This document shows, piece by piece, positions 7,918 to 16,984 of a stretch of 64,000 nucleotides of DNA (its first letter is position 1; each line of letters opens with the position of its first letter). The translations under genes were made by a program, and so were the position numbers. The notes under the pieces are model-generated. The model saw nothing but the letters and a program-made list of their open reading frames with translations. It searched no databases and was not told the DNA's origin. The stretch is from Bacillus sp. FJAT-18017 (GTDB lineage: Bacteria > Bacillota > Bacilli > Bacillales > Cytobacillaceae): assembly GCF_001278805.1 (NCBI RefSeq), contig NZ_CP012602.1, positions 2,572,001 through 2,636,000 of the forward strand, in the 5' to 3' direction.

Positions 7918-8307
7918 TTAACCGCCAGTACTAGTTGAACCCCTTCCAAAACCAGAACCTCCGTTGCGGATAGAATCTCCGGTACCGGTTTTTCCTTTGA
8001 AGCTGGGACTGTTCCGGTAATTAACAAAGTCTCTGTTTTTATAAAGGGCCGACCTGTTTGAAAAGAACATTCCGGCGAAAAACAAATGTCCGAAATAGCT
8101 AGAATTGCGGTCGTCGCACTCCCAGACACCATCATCTTCATCCCAATCCCATTGTCCGCAGTCCGTGTTTTCAGGCATCGGCGGAATGTCACCCGTTTGC
8201 CCTGCTGAAGACTCCCAATCATCGGATCCAGACGTACTGCAGCCAACGAGGCCAAGGGCCAGAGCAGTTGAGGAAACGGCTGTCATCAGCTTTGAGGTTT
8301 TCTTCAT
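7918..8307 (-). CDS. Small acidic lipoprotein of the ATP-grasp operon
   Basis: 129-residue lipoprotein: MKKTSKLMTA signal region, hydrophobic ALALG, and the lipobox LVGC with Cys at 23. The mature part has an acidic stretch with CGQWDWDEDDGVWEC (two Cys that could pair) and ends in a low-complexity Gly/Ser tail. It is the first gene of the four-gene unit. In E. coli the equivalent position holds the DUF1190 lipoproteins YgiB/YjfM; similarity here is in architecture rather than clear sequence. Some Bacillus relatives are labelled YhxA-like, which says nothing of function. Confidence 0.8.
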   Translation of the reverse strand: MKKTSKLMTAVSSTALALGLVGCSTSGSDDWESSAGQTGDIPPMPENTDCGQWDWDEDDGVWECDDRNSSYFGHLFFAGMFFSNRSALYKNRDFVNYRNSPSFKGKTGTGDSIRNGGSGFGRGSTSTGG

Positions 8308-8443
8308 GTGTATCCCCCATTTTTATTACTTCCTTAAAGGCAGCTAGCCCACTAGATTTAAGGTGGGTTCACCTGCCAGTCAGGGTCATATTTGTTTTGT
8401 GTCATGTTGTACGTTTTGATTTAAAAAAGGTTTCAGTTTTTTA

Positions 8444-10768
8444 TTACGGCTTATTAAAGCCTTCCACCTTAGTATAGACGTTTTCAGGTACTTTTTCCAT
8501 TAACGGGCTAATTCCTTCCGTACAAAAGAGCAGCAGTTTGTGCATCGCTCGTGTACAGGCCGTGTAAAAAAGCTTCCGTTCACGTTCATGCTTGTATTGG
8601 GAAGCATCAAACATAATAACCGCATCAAATTCAATTCCTTTTGCCAAATAGGCAGGAATGACGAGGATGCCTGGTTCAAACGATACACTTCCTTTTTCAA
8701 TGAGTCTAACTTGTATTGATTTCAGCAGCGAATAGGCTTCCATGCTTTCCTTGGCTGTCCGGCAAATAACTGCGATGGTTCGGTGACCATCCTTCTGAAG
8801 CTCATCAATAGCAGAAAGAATATTTACCCGCAGCTGTCCCGTTCCATCAAGAAGTGTAACAGAAGGCTTCTCCCCCTGCCTGGCAAAAGGTTCAATGTCC
8901 TGGCCGTCCTCCAGCAGTTCCCTGGTAAATTCAACAATCTCTTTTGTCGATCTATATGTCCGGTTCAGCGTAATCCGCTCGATTCCTTCTTCTTCAAGGT
9001 CTCCTGTCAAAACCGTCAACGAACCGGTCGCTCCTGAAAAAATTGCCTGGTTGAAATCACCCAGCAAAGTCATTTTACTATATGGGAACAGCATGTTTAA
9101 AAATTCGAATTGAAAAGGTGTATAATCCTGGGCCTCATCAATGAAAATATGTTTTACGCCTGTCCCCGAAGCCCGGCCTTCAATTAGATCCTGGAGGTAA
9201 ACAAACGGCGCTGCATCTTCCCATTGAATGCTGTTATTCTCAAGCTTCTTCAATGTTTGTTTGCATATTTGATCCCATTCCGGCGGAAGTGTCGCATCGG
9301 ATTTTTGGGTCTGGAACAATTGCTTATAGTTTTTCATTCTGTCGATAAATCTGAGATTTTTAATCCCATTGAACAAAGGCTTGAATTTGTCTTTTACAAC
9401 CATTTCCGCAAGAAATTTTTGTTCCCTATCAAAATCATCAAACGTACTTTCCCGGAATTGGTCTTTTTCCTCAAGATTCTTGAATGCCAGGATATAATCT
9501 TCCTTATCAAGGAATTGAATTTGCTCTTCTACCCATGGCTTCATTTGCTCGGCTTTCATCTCTTTCCGCAATTGTTTAAAAAGCCAATTCTTTACTTCCT
9601 GCATTCGATTTGGGATAGAAATATCCCGCGCAAGCGAATAAAAGTAACGGCTAATTTCATCTTTGGACACAAGAACTCTTTTCCTAAAACGAATATCTTT
9701 AAAAGCAATCCCGTTTTCTGAAAGCTGATCAGTAAATTTATCGATTTGGTGTTTAAAGGAGAGTGACGATTTATAGCGAATCCCGGCAATCCTTGCTTTG
9801 TACGCAGGGCTGTCCTCATTGGACAGCAAATATTCCATCTGGTCAAAATTATCCTCCAGGCTGTAAGCTGTTCCAATCCGGTTATTAAGGTATTCCATAA
9901 AGGTCACCTGGCGCATATTCTCCTCTCCTAACTCAGGAAGGACCGTAGCGACATAGCTGTTAAAAAGCGGATTTGGCGAGAACAGCATTATATTCTCGGA
10001 TGAAATAGTTCCTCTATAACGATATAGAAGGTAAGCGACACGCTGAAGCGCTGCTGAAGTCTTGCCGCTGCCAGCAACCCCCTGGACAATTAAATACTGG
10101 CTCTTTTCATTGCGGATTATTTTATTTTGGTCACTTTGGATTGTTGCTACAATACTTTTCATCTGGGTGCTTGCCTGGCTTCCGAGTACTTCCTTCAGCA
10201 TATCGTCACCAATGGTTACACCTGTGTCAAACATGCCAGAGATTTTCCCGCCCCTGATTAAATACTGCCGTTTGAGCTCGAGCTCCCCATTGATTTCCCC
10301 TTCTGGTGTCTCGTATGCCGCTGGGCCTGGCGAATAATCATAATACACACTGGAAATTGGTGCCCGCCAGTCATATATAAGAAAATTTTCCTTGTTTTCG
10401 TCCATTAAAGAGGCTATTCCTATGTAAATTTTATCAGTGGTGCTTTCCCCTTTTTCATGAAAATCAATTCTGCCGAAATACGGCGAATAGCGAAGCCGGT
10501 CAAGAATTTTCATTTGGCGGGTCATTTGTCCTCTGGTCCGCTCGCGTTCACCAAGAAGTTCCGCCTGCTGTCTTAAGCTTGCCGCCGTTTCAATAACATC
10601 ATCGGGTTCATCGAGGTTTACCGTTACATCCTCCCAGAAGGTTTGCCTGAGGTTAAGTACTTCCTCACCCACATAGCCGCTTTCTTTGATGAGCTTTTTG
10701 GCCTGGCTATCAATTTCCTGGATAACATCATTAACTCGCCTTTGCTCTGTTTGTAGTTCCTTATCCAT
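8444..10768 (-). CDS. helD: HelD, RNA polymerase recycling motor
   Basis: 774 residues, the length of B. subtilis HelD, a superfamily-1 UvrD-like ATPase that enters RNA polymerase channels and releases stalled polymerase from DNA. The charged N-terminal coiled-coil arm (about 1-110) precedes the split ATPase. The Walker A is GVAGSGKTSAALQRVAYL, near residue 220. The Walker B is FIDEAQDYTPFQFEFL, near 560, and helicase-like motifs LNRTYRST and YTACTRAMHKLLLF follow. Upstream GTG at 10777 is rejected; ATG at 10768 has GGAGTGAG in position. Monocistronic, divergent from the protease gene. Confidence 0.95.
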   Translation of the reverse strand: MDKELQTEQRRVNDVIQEIDSQAKKLIKESGYVGEEVLNLRQTFWEDVTVNLDEPDDVIETAASLRQQAELLGERERTRGQMTRQMKILDRLRYSPYFGRIDFHEKGESTTDKIYIGIASLMDENKENFLIYDWRAPISSVYYDYSPGPAAYETPEGEINGELELKRQYLIRGGKISGMFDTGVTIGDDMLKEVLGSQASTQMKSIVATIQSDQNKIIRNEKSQYLIVQGVAGSGKTSAALQRVAYLLYRYRGTISSENIMLFSPNPLFNSYVATVLPELGEENMRQVTFMEYLNNRIGTAYSLEDNFDQMEYLLSNEDSPAYKARIAGIRYKSSLSFKHQIDKFTDQLSENGIAFKDIRFRKRVLVSKDEISRYFYSLARDISIPNRMQEVKNWLFKQLRKEMKAEQMKPWVEEQIQFLDKEDYILAFKNLEEKDQFRESTFDDFDREQKFLAEMVVKDKFKPLFNGIKNLRFIDRMKNYKQLFQTQKSDATLPPEWDQICKQTLKKLENNSIQWEDAAPFVYLQDLIEGRASGTGVKHIFIDEAQDYTPFQFEFLNMLFPYSKMTLLGDFNQAIFSGATGSLTVLTGDLEEEGIERITLNRTYRSTKEIVEFTRELLEDGQDIEPFARQGEKPSVTLLDGTGQLRVNILSAIDELQKDGHRTIAVICRTAKESMEAYSLLKSIQVRLIEKGSVSFEPGILVIPAYLAKGIEFDAVIMFDASQYKHERERKLFYTACTRAMHKLLLFCTEGISPLMEKVPENVYTKVEGFNKP

Positions 10769-11386
10769 CCGACTCACTCCATTTGCTCATTCGACGTGTA
10801 AATATTCACCGTTCTATTCCGGATTTCCATATTACCATAGGAAACCCACTCAACCAACTGATTTCTTACGACTTTTGGCATGGTTTAGTATATGAACATC
10901 AATTTGTTTTTTTCTTATTAAAGGTAAATAACAATCATCAAGTTAGTTTACCCCATTAGGAAAAGAACAATCTCTTAATCTTTCAAAAACAACATAAATG
11001 TGCATGGTCATTATTGAATGTACTTGAAGAAAACCCCTTCCCATCCTGTAGCGGTTCATGTGCGCTTATTTTGAAAGCAGTCTCAGATTGGTATCATTAT
11101 GTTTCGTTTAACGAATAGAAGCGATAGGTTGATATTAATGTTTCGGGAGGCTAATAAACTTTTCGACTTATTTCGACAAACGCTGTTTGTGGGTTAGGTT
11201 TATTGACCTATCAGTTAACCAAGTAATTTCCAAAATTACTCTTTAAGAGGGATAAATGTACCGAAAATAACATAAAAATTCTTAAAAAAACAAAATATAG
11301 TAGTTTTGATACAGGAATATTGCCCTGTTGTCCGTTTGCGAATTATTCTGATATATTCGAAATATCAAAAATAAGGAGTGTTGCTC
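10769..11386. other. Intergenic gap between helD and the metalloprotease
   Basis: About 600 bp, AT-rich, divergent promoters expected. I see no gene. Near 11350 there is an imperfect palindrome centred on TTCGAA (GATATATTCGAAATATC), 20 bp before the ribosome binding site of the protease gene, which could be an operator. No promoter hexamers could be assigned with confidence. Confidence 0.35.
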
Positions 11387-13228
11387 TTGTTAAATGTATT
11401 ATCAAAAGCGGGACTGGCCATTGTTTTAGCCGGCAGTATAGGTTTTACGGGAGTTCAGTCTCAGGAAGCCCCTACAGCAACAATGAAAACTACATATAAC
11501 TTACCATTGGCCAATTATGTAAGTGCTACTCCAGAACTAGCTGCCCAAGCAAAGGAATTGGGTGTTAATGTATCAAAAGCAGATCCGGCAGAGAAAATTG
11601 CCAATCAGAATGGCACGAAATTTGAAGAACCTGCTGGCCTCCGGGTTACTCCAAAGCCGGCAGTTGGCGATGTGCCAGTTCTTGTTATCCTGGCAAAGTT
11701 CAAAGAAGGTGACGAACCTAAAGGTGACCGTCCTGGACAAGTCCCTGCGAAGTATTACGAGGATCTTATTTTTGGAGATACGTATAATCCATATGAAATC
11801 GAGGATTTCAAAAAGTATGCCGAATATAACGGTGTCAAGGCTCCTACTGACAGCACCATGCAAAATATCTATAAAGAGTCCAGTTACGGCAAAGTAAACC
11901 TAGTTAAAAAAGAGAATACAGATTTGGTATGGGTTGAACTTCCTAAAGGTGCTTCCTATTACCTTGACCAGGAAGGTAAATATGCTGAAAACGATAAATA
12001 TGTAAATGGTAACGTCAACGGCGATGCTCATATGGGTGAATTTGTTTCAGACGTTTTTAAAGCCGCTGATAGTGTGGTAGATTTTTCCAAGTATGCAGTT
12101 AAAGGCGCAGTAGATAACGTGTTTATCGTCCATGAAGGAACTGGCGCTGAGTACAGCCGCGACCCGGCACAGATTTGGTCTCATAAATGGAATGCCTTAA
12201 GTGCTAATTATTACGGCAAGTATTATGAAACAGGCTTCCCTTCCTCCGATGTCAACCGTGATGGCGTTGAAACGGAAGAAGAATGGAACACCTGGTATGC
12301 AAATTTTATTAAAGAACACACTCTTGATGGTGTTTTGGTAAACAACTATAACGTTCAGCCTGAAATCGGCGGTAACGTAGCAGGATTCAACTTGGCGACT
12401 GGCGGTTATGATGAAACATCCAAAACTGGTCCTTTCCCTGGAACAGCAGGAGTATTTGCCCATGAATTTGGCCATGCGATAGGTTTGCCTGACTACTATG
12501 ATACTGCTTATAATTCTGAAGGTGTAGGAAACTATTCGATGATGTCTGGCGGTTCTTGGATGCGCTACCCTAATGCAGCACAGTATGCCGGAAACTCACC
12601 AACCCATTTTGACCCTTATTCAAAAATGTTAATGGGCTGGGCTTCTCCGATTGTAGTTAAGCCTGAGGATGGGGTTAAAGAAATTACGCTCCAGCCTGTA
12701 AACAAAGCTGATGGGGACAAAGCATTCGTTAAGATGGAAGTCCCAGGTTCAAAGGGATCTGAATACTTCCTTTTTGAGAATGTTCAGCAGGATGGCTTTA
12801 ACAAAGGGCTTATCCGTCAAGGCGAGGATGCTCATGGCCTTGTTGCATGGCATGTTGATGAAAATGTCCTTAAAACCTATCGGACTCCAAACAATGTAGC
12901 CAACTGGATGAATAAAAGATTCCAATACAATCAATTCAGAATGGTCGGAAACACCAAAATTACTCACTACGGCCTTTCCGTTGTCCAGGCTGATGGCAAG
13001 TACGACCTTGAAAAGTATGTAAACCGCGGTGATGCTGGTGACTTCTTTAAGACAGGTTCCAAACTGACTCCAGTTTCAGGCAATGTTCATACCGGTTCCT
13101 ACTATTTCTGGAAAGGCCAAAGCGCTACTCCAGCAGACTCTGGAATTCATGTAACAGATATTAAAGAGAACGCAGACGGTTCAATTACTGCAAAGTTCTT
13201 CTATAACTCTGACAGTTCACAAAAATAG
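11387..13228 (+). CDS. Secreted M6-family metalloprotease (immune inhibitor A-like)
   Basis: 613-residue exported zinc protease. Residues 1-28 form a signal peptide ending near VQSQEA. A propeptide-like region follows, then the M6 core. The zinc site is HEFGHAIGLPDYYD near residue 361 (HEXXHXXGLPD, with the third ligand in the following segment), and VGNYSMMSGGSW provides the Met-turn. Family members degrade host antimicrobial proteins or serve nutrition. The first frame-open codons GTG (11378) and TTG (11381) overlap the ribosome binding site, so TTG at 11387, eight bases after AAGGAG, is chosen. Shorter than the roughly 790-residue B. thuringiensis InhA. Confidence 0.9.
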   Translation: MLNVLSKAGLAIVLAGSIGFTGVQSQEAPTATMKTTYNLPLANYVSATPELAAQAKELGVNVSKADPAEKIANQNGTKFEEPAGLRVTPKPAVGDVPVLVILAKFKEGDEPKGDRPGQVPAKYYEDLIFGDTYNPYEIEDFKKYAEYNGVKAPTDSTMQNIYKESSYGKVNLVKKENTDLVWVELPKGASYYLDQEGKYAENDKYVNGNVNGDAHMGEFVSDVFKAADSVVDFSKYAVKGAVDNVFIVHEGTGAEYSRDPAQIWSHKWNALSANYYGKYYETGFPSSDVNRDGVETEEEWNTWYANFIKEHTLDGVLVNNYNVQPEIGGNVAGFNLATGGYDETSKTGPFPGTAGVFAHEFGHAIGLPDYYDTAYNSEGVGNYSMMSGGSWMRYPNAAQYAGNSPTHFDPYSKMLMGWASPIVVKPEDGVKEITLQPVNKADGDKAFVKMEVPGSKGSEYFLFENVQQDGFNKGLIRQGEDAHGLVAWHVDENVLKTYRTPNNVANWMNKRFQYNQFRMVGNTKITHYGLSVVQADGKYDLEKYVNRGDAGDFFKTGSKLTPVSGNVHTGSYYFWKGQSATPADSGIHVTDIKENADGSITAKFFYNSDSSQK

Positions 13229-13239
13229 GAAGCTAACAG

Positions 13240-13279
13240 AACCGGGTAACCCTGCTAGGGAATCCCGGTTTATTTTTTA
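13240..13279 (+). terminator. Terminator of the metalloprotease gene
   Basis: AACCGGG / CCCGGTT stem followed by TATTTTTTAT. Confidence 0.85.
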
Positions 13280-13371
13280 TCATAGAGAAAAAGCCCCCTG
13301 CCCTTTCCTTGTAACAATTGGGCTTGTTTTATATAATTAGAAGCGAGAATGCCGGGGAAAGTGGGAAAAAG

Positions 13372-13794
13372 ATGCCAACACCTAGTATGGAAGATTACAT
13401 AGAACAAATTTATCTGCTTATAGAGCAAAAAGGCTATGCACGGGTCTCGGACATTGCAGACAACCTGTCTGTCCAGCCTTCTTCTGTTACAAAAATGGTT
13501 CAAAAGCTTGATAAGGATAACTATCTTGTTTATGAAAAATACAGAGGACTTGTCCTTACATCTAAAGGTAAAAAAATAGGAAAACGCCTTGTTGAAAGGC
13601 ACGACCTTCTCGAACAATTTCTTGCTTTGATCGGGGTGGAAAACGACAACATCTATAAGGATGTTGAAGGAATAGAGCACCACCTCAGCTGGAACGCCAT
13701 TGACCGAATTGGAGACCTTGTCCAACTCCTTCAGGACGACATCTCCATTGTTAAAAGGCTGCGAGAATTACAAGAAAAAACCGATGATGAATGA
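13372..13794 (+). CDS. mntR: MntR, manganese-responsive DtxR-family regulator
   Basis: 140-residue repressor of Mn(II) uptake genes, close to B. subtilis MntR along its whole length. An N-terminal winged helix ([22 protein letters not shown]) is followed by the dimerisation and metal domain. Metal ligands expected from the family are visible: Asp8 in SMEDYIEQ, Glu and His in the ERHDLLEQF and [10 protein letters not shown] segments. The open frame extends to 13318, but ATG at 13372 gives the standard MPTPSMEDY start; its ribosome binding site (GGGGAAAGTGGG) is modest. No MntR target operator was found in the window. Confidence 0.96.
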   Translation: MPTPSMEDYIEQIYLLIEQKGYARVSDIADNLSVQPSSVTKMVQKLDKDNYLVYEKYRGLVLTSKGKKIGKRLVERHDLLEQFLALIGVENDNIYKDVEGIEHHLSWNAIDRIGDLVQLLQDDISIVKRLRELQEKTDDE

Positions 13795-13795
13795 G

Positions 13796-13830
13796 AAAAA
13801 GTAAGCTGCTAAAGGACAGCTTACTTTTTT
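13796..13830. terminator. Bidirectional terminator between mntR and the nuclease gene
   Basis: AAAAAGTAAGCTG / CAGCTTACTTTTTT, 13-bp stem with an 8-nt loop between convergent genes. Confidence 0.92.
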
Positions 13831-13845
13831 CAAAAAGAAATAAGA

Positions 13846-14583
13846 CTAACGCTTTGCTTTTCGGTAGCCTGCTTCCTTTGCTTCTTTTTCCGTACAGAAC
13901 CATTCTATCTCTTTTATATCACTGTTATAATAGGAACCTTCGGGAACGTGATAAATCATGGAATTCATGTTGCCCTTTATTTTTCCTCTACAGGCTGCTT
14001 CCCCGCCTTCTATACCCGTTTTATACCCTGACTGAGCAGCTTTGTCAGCTTGAAAGCCTTCGTCAGTTGAGTAATTCTCTATGGACCAAATGCCCTTTTC
14101 CTTTTTCTTCGCTTCGTCCTGAATGTCATAAAAAACGTCAACATATTTAGTGTTGGGCGGGTATACGTACGCAACCCTTGCCAATCCTTCTTCAAGCAGG
14201 CGTTCATTAAACATTTTTCCATCAACATAAATATAAGCGAGAAGCCTTCCGTATTTATCCCTTCCATAGTTGATACCTGGCTCAATCTCTACTTTTCTTC
14301 CCGGGTATAGGATTTCTTTGGCGAAATCTGAAGCTTCCGGTCCAAATGGCTGGACTCCCAGCCGAGGATGCTGGGTTTCAGGTGTATCAACCAGTAAAAG
14401 CCGGATTGTTTCTTCTTTCCCTCTCACCTTAACTGTAACTGTATCCCCGTCAATGTTTTTGAAAACTTCCGCGGGCAGCATGCCATTCTTGTTTTGATCA
14501 GAGTCAGTTAATGCTGTACAGCCTGTTAATAAAAAAGTTATAGAAAAGATAAGTACGAAATTCTTCATCCAATTTGAAAGCAT
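13846..14583 (-). CDS. Thermonuclease-family (SNase-like) lipoprotein
   Basis: 245-residue surface lipoprotein. The signal region ends in the lipobox LLTGC (Cys about 22). The SNase OB-fold nuclease domain follows: NIDGDTVTVKV, EETIRLLLVDTPET (catalytic Arg and Asp), GRDKYGRLLAYIYVDGKMFNE and EEGLARVAYVYPPN. The C-terminal 50 residues (YYNSDIKEIEWFCTEKEA) form the small metal-binding-like module often attached to Bacillus secreted nucleases. The open frame reaches 14655; ATG at 14583 is chosen because it gives the lipoprotein signal directly, though the Shine-Dalgarno is weak. Confidence 0.88.
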   Translation of the reverse strand: MLSNWMKNFVLIFSITFLLTGCTALTDSDQNKNGMLPAEVFKNIDGDTVTVKVRGKEETIRLLLVDTPETQHPRLGVQPFGPEASDFAKEILYPGRKVEIEPGINYGRDKYGRLLAYIYVDGKMFNERLLEEGLARVAYVYPPNTKYVDVFYDIQDEAKKKEKGIWSIENYSTDEGFQADKAAQSGYKTGIEGGEAACRGKIKGNMNSMIYHVPEGSYYNSDIKEIEWFCTEKEAKEAGYRKAKR

Positions 14584-14653
14584 TGGTTGTATCACCACAT
14601 TTCTACTATCTTCACTTATTTTAACAAACGAATAGGAATGTGTCCTATTCGGC

Positions 14654-14688
14654 AACGAAACCTCTTTTTGTCAAAAAGAGGTTTCGTT
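14654..14688. other. Perfect 35-bp hairpin between divergent genes
   Basis: AACGAAACCTCTTTTT and AAAAAGAGGTTTCGTT flank a GTC loop, a 16-bp perfect stem. It lies upstream of both the nuclease gene and the DoxX pseudogene, so it is not in the usual position for a terminator of either. It could attenuate an unseen leader or be a mobile palindrome. Confidence 0.7.
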
Positions 14689-14789
14689 AGGTGAGTATAG
14701 GTATCGAATAATACAATAGCACCTATTGAGTGTCGAGCCAGCAAAGGGATGACTTTTGTTCTTAAAAAGGCATAAAGGAGTGCTCTACC

Positions 14790-15296
14790 ATGGTCCACTG
14801 GTTAAGAACAAGTAAAATTGCTGCGGGAATCCTGACCATCATTCGCCTCTGTCTGGGGTAAGCATGGCTGACAGCAGGCTACCATAAAATCGCGGACGGA
14901 TTTGATGCTTCGGGATTTTTAAAAAATGCAATTGCGAATTCAGTTAAAGGTCCGGATGGAAACCTGGTTTACGGCTGGTACGTAAACTTCCTTGAAAACA
15001 TTGCTTTACCAAATGTCGGGATATTTAATGTGCTGGTTGCATAGGGAGAATTCTTGATCGGTCTTGGCTTAATCCTCGGGTGCCTGACCACAGCGGCGAT
15101 ATTCTTTGCGCTCCTCATGAACTTTGCTTTCTTCATGGCAGGAACTGACTCTTATAACCCGACAGATATTTTCTTTGGAACACTCATACTGTTCGCAGGA
15201 TACAATGCAGGGTGATATGGGATTGACCGCTGGATAATTCCGTGGATACGTAAAATCTTTTCAAAAAATAAAATCAATGCTGAACATGTTGCATAA
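14790..15296 (+). pseudogene. DoxX family membrane protein with three in-frame stops
   Basis: A continuous 169-codon frame encodes a DoxX-family protein (four membrane segments; recognisable WLTAGYHKIADGFDASGF, NPVKGPDG-like and GEFLIGLGLILG blocks). It is interrupted by TAA at 14859-14861, TAG at 15042-15044 and TGA at 15213-15215. Family comparison suggests the lost residues were Tyr, Trp or similar, and Arg, so each stop needs only one substitution. There is no frameshift, and the ribosome binding site AAAGGAG and the terminator are intact. Three different stops rule out a simple codon reassignment. Recent loss of function is the simplest reading. Confidence 0.88.
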
Positions 15297-15323
15297 ACGA
15301 AAAACACTTTGGCAATACTTTTA

Positions 15324-15383
15324 AAAACCCCGTCTTAAAATGCAAAGCCCAACTCCCCCGGACTTTCTTTAAGACGGGGTTTT
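15324..15383 (+). terminator. Terminator after the DoxX pseudogene
   Basis: AAAACCCCGTCTTAAA / TTTAAGACGGGGTTTT, 16-bp stem with a long loop (15340-15367), then TATTG. Confidence 0.85.
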
Positions 15384-15553
15384 ATTGCGCTAAAATAAAG
15401 CTCTAAGTGACTTTGTGTCCGACCAAGGCTAGCATAAGGTAACTAAATAGTGGCTCTTTCTAATAAAAAATAGTTGTCCCAGGAAGCCATTCTCAATGAC
15501 TTTTCGGACAGCCTTTTGGACAAAAATTTAGTAATCTCCTATTTTTAAAGTAC

Positions 15554-16762
15554 CTACTGCAGCGATGGCAATAAAATGACAATGGAAGTCCCTTCTCCTA
15601 CATGACTCGAAATAATGAGTTTGCCGTTATGGCCTTCAATGATTTTGAAACAGGTCATCAGGCCAAGTCCCGTTCCTTTTTCCTTTGTTGTATAAAAAGG
15701 TTCACCAAGGGTTTCCATGCGTTCCTCGGGTATGCCTACTCCTTCATCAGTTATTTTTACCATGATTTCACCGTCTTTGACATTACGTGAACTAATATGG
15801 ATTTTTCCTCCATCGGGCATGGCCTCAATGGAATTTTTAAGCAGGTTAATAAAGACCTGTTTCAACTGATTTTCTTCACAAATAATAGTGGGCATCTTAG
15901 GTTCGAAGTCGGTGACAATCTCAACATTGTTTAGGATTGACTGGGTGTTAATCAGTGTTACGACATCATTGAGGACTCCAGTAATTTCTTTTTCCCTGAA
16001 AACAGCCGCAGAAGGCTTTGCCAAGACCAGGAACTCGCTGACAATAGTATTGATTCGTTCGAGCTCCGATAAAACAATGTCATAGTATTCTTTTTTATCA
16101 TTATCAGCCTTGAATAGTTGAACGAAGCCTTTAATAGAGGTTAGTGGATTTCGTATCTCGTGGGCAATTCCTGCAGCCATTTGGCCTAGTAATGCAAGCT
16201 TATCCGATTTTTGAAGCAGCCTTTCTGTTTCTACCCTGCGGTTCGTAATATCCTTGCCAATTGTCAGAAGGCACTTTTTACCTCCATAAGAAATGGACAT
16301 TGTCGAGACCTCAAAAAAAATAGGAACGCCATCCATTCGGAAAATTTTATGCTCCATATTTGGAAGCGCTTTCCCTTTTGACTTTGCGATACGCATTCTT
16401 TCAATTGTTCGCTCATAATATTCAGGATCAATAAATTCAAAGATGTCGTGACCTAAAAGTTCATCCCTATCCTTTGCGTGCATCATTGTAACTGCCGCAT
16501 CATTTACATAAAGAATTTCATTATTATGGTGAATAAAGACTGACTCAGGCAGTGAATCAATTAAGGAACGGTAGCTCTGTTCATTTTCACGGGATATTTT
16601 TATGTAATAACGGTAGCTGTCATATTGCCAGCCAACGACCAAAGCCAATAGGACTGGCAGTACTGTTTCAAATGTAAGAGCCTTTTCTCCGTAATATATA
16701 AATTCAATAATTAAATAAATTAAAGATAAAGCCAAAAGTGTCACTTGACCTGTTATTTTCAT
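15554..16762 (-). CDS. PAS-domain sensor histidine kinase (sporulation-kinase type)
   Basis: 402-residue membrane histidine kinase. Two hydrophobic segments occupy about 1-50. A PAS domain follows (about 70-185: YRSLIDSLPESVFIHH, DITNRR). Then come the HisKA dimer helix with the phospho-acceptor GIAHEIRNPLTSIKGF and the ATPase domain with N box FINLLKNSIEAMPDGG, G1 DEGVGIPEE and G2 EKGTGLGL. This layout matches Bacillus KinA-E type kinases that feed Spo0A, and no response regulator gene is adjacent, consistent with an orphan kinase. ATG at 16846 has no ribosome binding site; ATG at 16762 has GGGGTG four bases upstream. Confidence 0.88.
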   Translation of the reverse strand: MKITGQVTLLALSLIYLIIEFIYYGEKALTFETVLPVLLALVVGWQYDSYRYYIKISRENEQSYRSLIDSLPESVFIHHNNEILYVNDAAVTMMHAKDRDELLGHDIFEFIDPEYYERTIERMRIAKSKGKALPNMEHKIFRMDGVPIFFEVSTMSISYGGKKCLLTIGKDITNRRVETERLLQKSDKLALLGQMAAGIAHEIRNPLTSIKGFVQLFKADNDKKEYYDIVLSELERINTIVSEFLVLAKPSAAVFREKEITGVLNDVVTLINTQSILNNVEIVTDFEPKMPTIICEENQLKQVFINLLKNSIEAMPDGGKIHISSRNVKDGEIMVKITDEGVGIPEERMETLGEPFYTTKEKGTGLGLMTCFKIIEGHNGKLIISSHVGEGTSIVILLPSLQ

Positions 16763-16952
16763 AGGACACCCCGTCTTTTTGAAGTATATTGTCTGTATTT
16801 CGACATTTCCGGCTTTATTCCTGCAAACTTTGATATCTTTCTTCATATTTAAATAAAATTAGTGAAAATTGTTGATTAAATTGGTTTTGAGTGGTGTCAC
16901 CAGAAATCCTTTGCAGTGTTCCGGAAAGCTTGCTAAAAAGTATTCTCAGTAG

Positions 16953-16980
16953 AAAACAGGCAGCCGCGGCTGCCTGTTTT
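16953..16980 (-). terminator. Terminator of the L,D-transpeptidase gene
   Basis: AAAACAGGCAGCC / GGCTGCCTGTTTT with a 2-nt loop, immediately after the minus-strand stop. Confidence 0.9.
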
Positions 16981-16984
16981 GTAG

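Noticed and set aside
9592..9876. Antisense frames inside helD and other large genes
   Set aside because: They are shadows of a strongly supported gene in another frame and lack ribosome binding sites.
14790..15296. UGA (or UAG) recoding in this genome
   Set aside because: All three stop types occur in the DoxX frame, and the other genes use all three as normal stops.
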